Origin: Actinomycetes bacterium
GTDB taxonomy: Bacteria > Actinomycetota > Acidimicrobiia > Acidimicrobiales > Palsa-688
Length of the DNA stretch: 9,861 nucleotides
Assembly: GCA_021816565.1 (NCBI GenBank)
Contig: JAKAXN010000155.1
Coordinates: 1-9,861 of the forward strand
Direction: 5' to 3'
This document shows positions 1 to 7,623 of the stretch, piece after piece. Position numbers and translations under genes: made by a program. The notes beneath the pieces were generated by a model, which did no database searches, had not been told where the DNA came from, and saw only the letters and a list, made by a program, of their open reading frames with translations. Numbering within the stretch: position 1 is the first letter of the stretch; each line of letters opens with the position of its first letter.

Positions 1-19
1 CACCACCGAGGGAAAGTAA

Positions 20-55
20 GTGGCTAAGAACCGGTTCAATGGTCGCCGTGAGTGA
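20..55 (+). other. Possible 11-codon leader ORF overlapping the mfd start
   Basis: A GTG at 20 opens an 11-codon frame that ends at the TGA at 53-55, beyond both candidate mfd starts (ATG 39 and GTG 48). It directly follows a TAA at 17-19 in the same frame. It has the only good Shine-Dalgarno in the area, GAGGGA at 8-13, six bases before the GTG, whereas mfd itself has none nearby. The peptide would be [11 protein letters not shown], small and basic. It could be a leader cistron whose translation feeds ribosomes to mfd, or a chance frame between the end of an upstream gene (stop at 17-19 or 25-27) and mfd. I do not recognise the peptide, and coding status is unproven. Confidence 0.2.
28..37. 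repeat. 10-bp perfect palindrome just upstream of the mfd start
   Basis: GAACCGGTTC is a perfect inverted repeat with no spacer, ending one base before the ATG at 39. Its half-sites GAAC and GTTC are those of the Gram-positive SOS box, but that box needs four bases between them and here there are two, so it is not a standard LexA site. It may be an operator for some other dimeric regulator, or chance. Confidence 0.25.
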
Positions 56-3000
56 CGTAGTTGCGCCCGGCGGTGCCCTGGCCCCCCTGCTGCCCCTGCT
101 GCGCCGCGACGAGACCTTCAGCGGCCTGGCCGACCTGCGCAGCGTGGTGGTGGCGGTCCCCGAGCCGGCCCGGGCGTTCGCGGTGGCCGGCATAGCCCAG
201 GCATCGCGTCGGCACCCGACAGTGGTGGCCATGCCCACCAACGCCGAGGCCGAGCGGCTGGCCCATGACCTGGCCGCGTTCCTCGGTCCCGACGAGGTGG
301 AGCTGTGCCCGGCCTGGGAGACGCTTCCCTTCGAGCGGGTCAGCCCGAGCATCGAGACCATGGGCCGGCGGCTGCGGACCATGTGGCGCCTGCGCTGCGG
401 CACCCTCGGCCACCCGGAGCGCATACCGGAGGTGCTGGTGGCGCCGGTTCGCTCGCTGCTGCAGCGGCTCGGCCCCCACGTGGAGGACACCGACCCGGTG
501 GTGGTCACCAAGGGCGACCGGATCGACCCGGAGGAGCTGGTGGCCCGGCTGGTGGGCATGGGCTACCGGCGGGAGTACCAGGTGGAGCACCGGGGCGAGA
601 TCGCGGTGCGCGGCTCCATCGTCGACGTGTTCGGCGCCACCGCCGACGTGCCGGTCCGCATCGACCTGTGGGGGGACGAGGTCGACCGGCTGAGCGAGTT
701 CTCGGTCGGTGACCAGCGCTCCACTGCCGACATCGCCTGCGCCGAGCTGTTCGGCTGCCGGGAGCTGCGCCCCACCGAGGAGGTCAAGGAGCGGGCCCGT
801 GACCTGGTGGCCCGGGCCCCGTGGGGCCGGGACCAGTGGGAGCGGCTGGCCGAGGGCCTGGTCTTCGACGGCATGGAGTCGTGGCTGCCCTGGCTGAGCG
901 ACGACGAGCACCTGCTCGTCGACCTGCTACCGGCCGGGGCCCTGGTGCTGCTGGTGGAACCCCGCCGGATGCGGGACCGGGCCGGGGAACTGCTCGACGA
1001 GGAGGCCGCCCTGGCTTCCACGCTGGCTGCCACCTGGGGCGCCGACGGCGAGGAGTTCCCCCGCCTCCACCTGCCCTTCGACCGGCTGCTGGCCAAGACC
1101 CAGGCCGCGGCCTGGACCGTTACCGCCGCGCCGGAGGGCCCCGGCACCGAGGTGGTGGCCGCTACCGGCTGGGACCCGGTGGTGGGCGACGGCGACCGGC
1201 TGATGGGCCAGCTGCGGGAACTGCAGTCCGACGGCTACCGGATCGTGGTGTGCGCCGAGGGGAAGGGCAGCGCGGCCCGCCTGGCCGGCCTGCTCAACGA
1301 TCACCGGATAGCGGCGTCCGGCGGGGAGGACCCGTCGCGGCTCACCGCCGCCGGAGCCCACGTGGTGGTCCAGCCCCTGGAACGGGGTTTTCTGTACCCG
1401 GCCCTCAAGCTGGCCGTCCTGGCCGAGGGGGACCTGACCGGGAGGCGCCGGGCTCACCGGCGGCCCCGGCCCCGGGCCCGCAACTCCGAGACCTACTTCG
1501 ACGACCTGAAGACCGGGGCCTACGTGGTGCACTACCAGCACGGCGTGGGCCGATTCGGGGGCATGGTCCGCCGGTCCATCGGCGGGGTGGAGCGCGACTA
1601 CCTGGTCCTCGAGTACAAAGGCGGCGACAAGCTCTACGTCCCCTCCGACCAGGTCGACCTGCTGAGGCCCTACACCGGGGGCGAGAGCCCCAGCCTCAGC
1701 CGGCTCAACGGGTCGGAATGGCAGAAGGCCAAGTCCAAGGTCCGCTCCGCAGTGCGCGAGATCGCCCAGGAGCTGGTGGTCCTGTACCAGAAGCGGATCA
1801 ACTCGCCCGGCCACGCCTTCGGCGCCGACACCCCCTGGCAGCGCGAGATCGAGGAGTCGTTCCCCTACAACGAGACCCCCGACCAGCTGAAGGCCATCGA
1901 GGAGGTCAAGTCCGACATGGAGCGGCCCAGCCCCATGGACCGGCTGGTGTGCGGCGACGTCGGCTTCGGCAAGACGGAGGTGGCCATCCGGGCCGCCTTC
2001 AAGGCCGTCCAGGACGGCATGCAGGTGGCGGTGCTGGTGCCGACCACCCTGCTCGCCTCCCAGCACTTCCAGACCTTCAGCGACCGCTTCGCCGGTTACC
2101 CGGTGCGGGTCGAGATGCTCAGCCGCTTCCTGACGCCCGGCCAGTCGAAGGCGGTCATGGACGGTCTGGCCGACGGGTCCGTCGACGTGGTGGTCGGCAC
2201 CCACCGGCTCCTCTCCAACGAGATGACGTTCAAGAACCTCGGCCTCCTGGTGGTGGACGAGGAGCAGAGGTTCGGGGTGAGCCACAAGGAGGCCATCAAG
2301 AAGCTGCGCACCGACGTCGACGTGCTGACCCTCACCGCCACGCCCATCCCCCGCACGCTGGAGATGAGCCTGACCGGCATCCGGGACCTCACCCTGCTGC
2401 ACACCCCGCCGGCCGACCGCCAGCCCATCCTCACCTACGTGGGGGAGTACGACGACCGGGCCGTGGCCGAGGCCATCCGCCGGGAGCTGCTGCGCGAGGG
2501 CCAGGTCTTCTTCGTCCACAACCGGGTGGCGGACATCGACCGGGTGGCCGCCGAGCTGCGGGCCCTGGTGCCCGAGGCCCGCATCGGTATCGCCCACGGC
2601 CAGATGGACGAGGGGGCCCTCGAGAAGATCGTCCTCGAGTTCTGGGAGGGCAAGTACGACGTGCTGGTGTGCACCACCATCATCGAGTCGGGTATCGACA
2701 TGCCGACGGTGAACACGCTGGTGGTGGACCGGGCCGACCGGCTGGGCCTGGGCCAGCTCCACCAGCTCAGGGGCCGGGTGGGCCGGGCCGGGCAGCGGGC
2801 CTACGCCTACCTCCTGTACCCGCCCGACCAGGTCCTGTCGGAGGAGGCCTACGAGCGGCTGCGGACCATAGGCGAGCACACCGAGCTCGGGTCGGGCTTC
2901 AAGATCGCCATGCGGGACCTGGAGATCCGGGGGGCCGGCAACCTGCTCGGCGGCGACCAGTCCGGCCACATCGCCGCGGTCGGCTACGACCTGTACGTGC

Positions 3001-3524
3001 AGATGGTGTCGGAGGCGGTGGCGGAGCTCAAGGGCGAGACTCCGAAGGAGCCGGCGGAGATCAAGCTGGACCTGCCGGTCACGGCCAACCTGCCGTCCGA
3101 CTACGTGGCCCGCGAGGACCTGCGCCTCGAGGCCTACCGGCGGCTGGCGACCGTGACCACCCACGGAGAGGTCGACGACATCGAGTCGGAGTGGCTCGAC
3201 CGCTACGGCCCGCTGCCCGACCCGGCCCGGGCCCTGCTGCGCATAGCCCACCTGCGGGCCGAGTGCGCCCGGCTCGGCATCCGGGAGGTGGCGGTGGTCA
3301 CCACCACCGGCGGCCTCGGCGGGGGCGGCTACACCGCCCGGCTGTCCCCGCTGGCCCTCAAGACCAGCCAGAAGGTCCGCCTCGGCCGCATCGCCCCCAA
3401 GGCCGTGTACAAGGAGGACGTGGGCCAGTTGGTCCTCAACCTGCCGAAGAGCTCCGACCCGGCCGAGCACCTGGCCGTTTTGCTGGGTGAGCTGGCCCCC
3501 CCAGTAGCATCGGCGGCGTCGTGA
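39..3524 (+). CDS. mfd: Transcription-repair coupling factor Mfd
   Basis: Mfd is an ATP-driven DNA translocase that pushes stalled RNA polymerase off lesions and recruits UvrA for nucleotide excision repair in the cytoplasm. The 1161 residues match the usual full length. The UvrB-like N-terminal region covers about residues 1-400, with the conserved segment around 90-118 ([13 protein letters not shown]) and an RG pair at R191-G192 in the UvrA-contacting part. A CarD-like RNA polymerase interaction domain follows at about 486-555 ([13 protein letters not shown] at 497-509). The SF2 motor has Walker A GDVGFGKT (639-646), DEEQ (740-743), TATPIPRT (766-773), IESGIDMP (882-889) and QLRGRVGR (909-916), then the translocation motif with RGAGNLLGG (964-972) and the C-terminal TRCF domain (about 1010-1120). 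No part is missing. The start is taken as ATG 39; GTG 48 is an in-frame alternative, and neither has a clear Shine-Dalgarno. The stop TGA overlaps the next start by four bases, implying coupling. Confidence 0.97.
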   Translation: MVAVSDVVAPGGALAPLLPLLRRDETFSGLADLRSVVVAVPEPARAFAVAGIAQASRRHPTVVAMPTNAEAERLAHDLAAFLGPDEVELCPAWETLPFERVSPSIETMGRRLRTMWRLRCGTLGHPERIPEVLVAPVRSLLQRLGPHVEDTDPVVVTKGDRIDPEELVARLVGMGYRREYQVEHRGEIAVRGSIVDVFGATADVPVRIDLWGDEVDRLSEFSVGDQRSTADIACAELFGCRELRPTEEVKERARDLVARAPWGRDQWERLAEGLVFDGMESWLPWLSDDEHLLVDLLPAGALVLLVEPRRMRDRAGELLDEEAALASTLAATWGADGEEFPRLHLPFDRLLAKTQAAAWTVTAAPEGPGTEVVAATGWDPVVGDGDRLMGQLRELQSDGYRIVVCAEGKGSAARLAGLLNDHRIAASGGEDPSRLTAAGAHVVVQPLERGFLYPALKLAVLAEGDLTGRRRAHRRPRPRARNSETYFDDLKTGAYVVHYQHGVGRFGGMVRRSIGGVERDYLVLEYKGGDKLYVPSDQVDLLRPYTGGESPSLSRLNGSEWQKAKSKVRSAVREIAQELVVLYQKRINSPGHAFGADTPWQREIEESFPYNETPDQLKAIEEVKSDMERPSPMDRLVCGDVGFGKTEVAIRAAFKAVQDGMQVAVLVPTTLLASQHFQTFSDRFAGYPVRVEMLSRFLTPGQSKAVMDGLADGSVDVVVGTHRLLSNEMTFKNLGLLVVDEEQRFGVSHKEAIKKLRTDVDVLTLTATPIPRTLEMSLTGIRDLTLLHTPPADRQPILTYVGEYDDRAVAEAIRRELLREGQVFFVHNRVADIDRVAAELRALVPEARIGIAHGQMDEGALEKIVLEFWEGKYDVLVCTTIIESGIDMPTVNTLVVDRADRLGLGQLHQLRGRVGRAGQRAYAYLLYPPDQVLSEEAYERLRTIGEHTELGSGFKIAMRDLEIRGAGNLLGGDQSGHIAAVGYDLYVQMVSEAVAELKGETPKEPAEIKLDLPVTANLPSDYVAREDLRLEAYRRLATVTTHGEVDDIESEWLDRYGPLPDPARALLRIAHLRAECARLGIREVAVVTTTGGLGGGGYTARLSPLALKTSQKVRLGRIAPKAVYKEDVGQLVLNLPKSSDPAEHLAVLLGELAPPVASAAS

Positions 3525-4441
3525 AACGTGCACTCGGAACCTTCGCCCTGATCGGCGCGCTCGCCGCCGGTTCCATGACCCTTTCGGCCTGCGACGCGTC
3601 GCCGTACGCGGCGTCGGTCAACGGGGAGACCATCAGCCAGCTGGCCCTCAACACCCAGCTCAAGGACTGGGCGTCCAACCAGACGTGGGTCACCAGCTTC
3701 GACGCCGCCAACTCCCAGCAGAACGGCGGCTCGGGCACCACCGTGGCCGGCACCGGCGGCCCGGGGACCTACAGCTCCACTTTCGTCGCCGACATCTTGG
3801 ACAACATGATCCAGGTCCGCATCATCCACCAGCACCTGGCCAGCACCGCCAACCTCCCCGGCCCCGACGAGGTCGTGGCGTCGCGAGCCGTCAACGAGTT
3901 CCTGCGGTCCAATTACTGGGACCAGTTCTCGCCGACGCTGCGCAGCTTCCTGGTCGACCAGCTGGCCGAGCAGGCCCCGCTGACCCCGGTCAGCAGCGAC
4001 ACCGCCACGCTCAAGAGCGCGTACGGGCAGATCCAGCCCTACCTCTTCTCCAACCTGTGCGTGACCACGGCCTCCGCGTTCGACGATGCTGCGGCGCGGA
4101 AGCTCGCCTCCTCGCCCGATCTGCAGGGAGCCGAGGTCTGTTACGACCAGTCCTCGTTCGAGGACCAGCCGGTGGCCTTCCAGAAGGCCGTGGCCAAGCT
4201 GTCGGTGGGTCAGACCGCGGCGCCGATCAAGACGTCCTACGGCTACCAGGTGGTCCGCCTGACCAGCCGTCAGTCCCCCGGATTCAGCCAGGGCGTGCAG
4301 CGGGTCCTGTCGGTCGCCACCGCGTCCAGCCCCGCCCCGCAGGTGACCAGGCTGATCGGCGCGGCCCACGTCAAGGTCAACCCGGCCTACGGGACCTGGT
4401 CGGGCGGGCGCATCACCACCCCGCAACTGGCCAGTTCGTGA
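3521..4441 (+). CDS. SurA-like lipoprotein with degenerate parvulin domain
   Basis: This 306-residue protein begins with a lipoprotein signal: MKR, a hydrophobic stretch, then the lipobox LSAC with the lipidated Cys at 24. It should be anchored on the outer face of the membrane. Residues about 30-165 resemble the SurA N-terminal chaperone domain, opening with VNGETIS (33-39). Residues about 175-250 resemble a parvulin peptidyl-prolyl isomerase: F220 to L247 keep the LSVGQ...PIKTSYGYQVV pattern. However, the catalytic-region HILV segment reads CVTTASAF, the usual GYH histidine is Gln243, and the middle Ser/Gly-rich loop is much shortened. Isomerase activity is therefore doubtful and a chaperone or scaffold role more likely. 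C180 and C207 could form a disulfide. The C-terminal VNPAYGTW (286-293) is, from memory, common in actinobacterial relatives. GTG 3521 overlaps the mfd stop (GTGA), so translation is probably coupled. An SurA-like or lipoprotein gene here is usual in Actinobacteria. Confidence 0.86.
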   Translation: MKRALGTFALIGALAAGSMTLSACDASPYAASVNGETISQLALNTQLKDWASNQTWVTSFDAANSQQNGGSGTTVAGTGGPGTYSSTFVADILDNMIQVRIIHQHLASTANLPGPDEVVASRAVNEFLRSNYWDQFSPTLRSFLVDQLAEQAPLTPVSSDTATLKSAYGQIQPYLFSNLCVTTASAFDDAAARKLASSPDLQGAEVCYDQSSFEDQPVAFQKAVAKLSVGQTAAPIKTSYGYQVVRLTSRQSPGFSQGVQRVLSVATASSPAPQVTRLIGAAHVKVNPAYGTWSGGRITTPQLASS

Positions 4442-4451
4442 CCGCCGGGCG
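4439..4451 (+). repeat. 13-base direct repeat, copy 1, at the lipoprotein stop codon
   Basis: TGACCGCCGGGCG starts with the stop codon of the lipoprotein gene. The identical 13 bases recur at 5868-5880, starting with the mazG stop codon. This copy fills most of the 13-base gap before mazG, where the GGGCGG at 4447-4452 is the only purine-rich or G-rich stretch near the mazG start. In GC-rich DNA a 13-base match can arise by chance; the shared position at stop codons is what makes it notable. Confidence 0.35.
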
Positions 4452-4454
4452 GCC

Positions 4455-5867
4455 ATGAGCTCGCGCGTCGTGGTCGTCGGACTGGGCCCGGGCGACCCCC
4501 GCTTGATCAGCGCCGCCGCGCTCGACGCCATCGCCGCCGTCCCCACCCGCTTCCTGCGCACCACCCGCCACCCGAGCGCCGCGCTGGCCGAGCCGGCCCG
4601 GTCGTTCGACCACTTCTACGAGCAGGCGGACAGCATCGACGCCGTCTACGCCCGCATCGTGGACGCCCTGGCGGAGGCCGCCCGCTCCGAGGGCCAGGTC
4701 CTCTACGCCGTGCCCGGCTCGCCGTTCGTCGCCGAACGGGCGGTGGATCTGCTGAGGGAGGTGCCCGACCTCGACGTGGTGGCGGTACCGTCGTTGTCGT
4801 TCCTCGACCTGGCCTGGGCCCGTCTGGGGGTGGACCCGGTCGACGCCGGGGTCAGGCTGGTGGACGGGCACGCCTTCGCCGAGCAGGCGGCCGGCCAGCC
4901 GGGGCCGTTCCTGGTCAGCCAGTGCGACTCGAAGCTGGTCCTCTCAGACATCAAGCTGGCCCTAGACGACGGACCGGCGGTGACGGTCCTGCAGCGGCTC
5001 GGGCTGGCGGACGAAGCGGTCTTCGCGGTGCCGTGGGAGGACCTGGACCGGGTGTTCGAGCCGGACCACCTCACCTGCGTGTGGCTGCCCCGGCTGGCCA
5101 CTCCGGTGGCCGCCGAGATGGTCCGCTTCGCCGAACTGGTGCGGGTGCTGCGGGCGGAGTGCCCGTGGGACCGCAGCCAGACGCACCAGACCCTGACCCG
5201 GCACCTCATCGAGGAGACCTACGAGGTGCTCGACGCCATCGAGGCCCTGTCCGGCCCCGATGACACCGAGGGCTACGCCCACCTGGAGGAGGAGCTCGGG
5301 GACCTGCTGTTCCAGATCGGGTTCCACGCCACCCTGGCCGCGGAGGCCGGCCAGTTCGAGCTGGCCGACGTCGCCCGGGGCATCCACGACAAGCTGGTGG
5401 AGCGCCACCCGCACGTGTTCGGGCCGCCCGGAGCGCCGGTTCCCAACTGGGAGGAGCAGAAGAAGGCGGAGAAGGGGCGGGCCAGTGTGATGGACGGGGT
5501 GCCCGGCCATCTGCCCTCGCTGCTCTACGCCTACAAGATGCAGTCCAAGGCCGCGTCGGTCGGTTTCGACTGGGAGGACGCCACCGGGGCGTGGGCCAAG
5601 ATCGACGAGGAGCTGGCCGAGCTGCGGGTCGCGGTCGGGGAGGAGGCGGTGGCCGTTCCGGGCGGCCCCGTTGCCGACGAGCTGGGCGACGTGCTGTTCT
5701 CGGTGGTCAACGTGGCCCGCCATCTCGGTGTCGATCCCGAATCGGCCCTGCGGGCCTCGGCCCAGAAGTTCCGGGCCCGGTTCATGGCCATGGAGCGCCT
5801 GGCGGCGGAGCGCGGGGTGCCGGTCGACGACGACCTGTGGGAGCGGGTGAAAGCGTCCGGACAAGCC

Positions 5868-5870
<3 letters not shown>
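4455..5870 (+). CDS. mazG: MazG NTP pyrophosphohydrolase with N-terminal tetrapyrrole-methylase domain
   Basis: MazG hydrolyses (deoxy)nucleoside triphosphates to monophosphates and pyrophosphate, cleaning non-canonical or oxidised nucleotides from the pool. The protein has 471 residues and three parts. Residues 1-225 are a SAM-dependent tetrapyrrole-methylase-type domain, with GLGPGDPRLIS at 9-19 and YAVPGSP at 84-90. Residues about 226-330 form the first MazG domain, with CPWD (236-239), the metal-binding EExxE at 253-257 and ExxD at 280-283. Residues about 355-460 form a second MazG domain, with EExxE at 385-389 and ExxD at 409-412. Both metal-binding motif sets are intact. The architecture is that of Bacillus YabN-type proteins rather than the shorter M. 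tuberculosis MazG. The substrate of the methylase domain is unknown. ATG 4455 lies 13 bases after the lipoprotein stop and has only a weak GGGCGG as ribosome binding site, so it is probably cotranscribed with the genes upstream. Confidence 0.94.
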
Positions 5871-7570
<1,700 letters not shown>

Positions 7571-7592
7571 CTTCGGGTCCAGCATCCGAGCA

Positions 7593-7602
7593 GCGCCGGC
7601 GC
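7593..7602. repeat. 10-bp GC palindrome between ftsB and the molybdenum hydroxylase
   Basis: GCGCCGGCGC is a perfect palindrome in the 53-base gap. It overlaps by one base an outer inverted pair, CTTCG (7571-7575) with CGAAG (7602-7606). It sits about nine bases upstream of the candidate -10, so it could be an operator. There is no T run, so it is a poor terminator candidate, and palindromes of this composition are frequent by chance. Confidence 0.25.
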
Positions 7603-7610
7603 GAAGCTCA

Positions 7611-7616
7611 TATTGT
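7611..7616 (+). promoter_or_regulatory. Candidate -10 of a leaderless promoter for the molybdenum hydroxylase gene
   Basis: TATTGT matches four of six bases of the TATAAT consensus and stands out in GC-rich surroundings. Its last base is seven bases before the GTG at 7624, so transcription could begin at or next to the start codon. There is no Shine-Dalgarno before that GTG, which is what a leaderless mRNA would show; leaderless genes are common in Actinobacteria. No good -35 is visible, so the call is moderate. Confidence 0.4.
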
Positions 7617-7623
7617 CGGTCGG

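Noticed and set aside
1..27. The 3' end of an upstream gene (two frames have stops, at 17-19 and 25-27).
   Set aside because: At most eight codons are visible, too few to choose a frame or name a product.
28..37. A LexA (SOS) box in front of mfd.
   Set aside because: The arms match but the spacer is two bases rather than four, so I list only a palindrome.
821..3490. An 889-codon open frame on the plus strand in another frame of mfd.
   Set aside because: The translation is Arg/Gly/Pro-rich, as expected from out-of-frame reading of GC-rich codons, and it overlaps mfd entirely.
3496..3502. A run of seven C at the end of mfd, from which a -1 slip would fuse Mfd in frame to the lipoprotein, since the lipoprotein frame is open upstream of its GTG.
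   Set aside because: The fusion would bury the lipoprotein signal inside a cytoplasmic protein, and the GTGA start-stop overlap explains the arrangement without frameshifting. No stimulatory structure was identified.
927..3533. A very long open frame (868 codons) on the minus strand across mfd.
   Set aside because: It is antisense to a complete, motif-rich mfd. Long minus-strand frames are typical of GC-rich coding DNA, and the translation is low-complexity Gly/His/Val/Leu-rich sequence without recognisable motifs.
7571..7606. An intrinsic terminator after ftsB formed by CTTCG (7571-7575) and CGAAG (7602-7606).
   Set aside because: The stem is five base pairs with a 26-base interior, and no T run follows.
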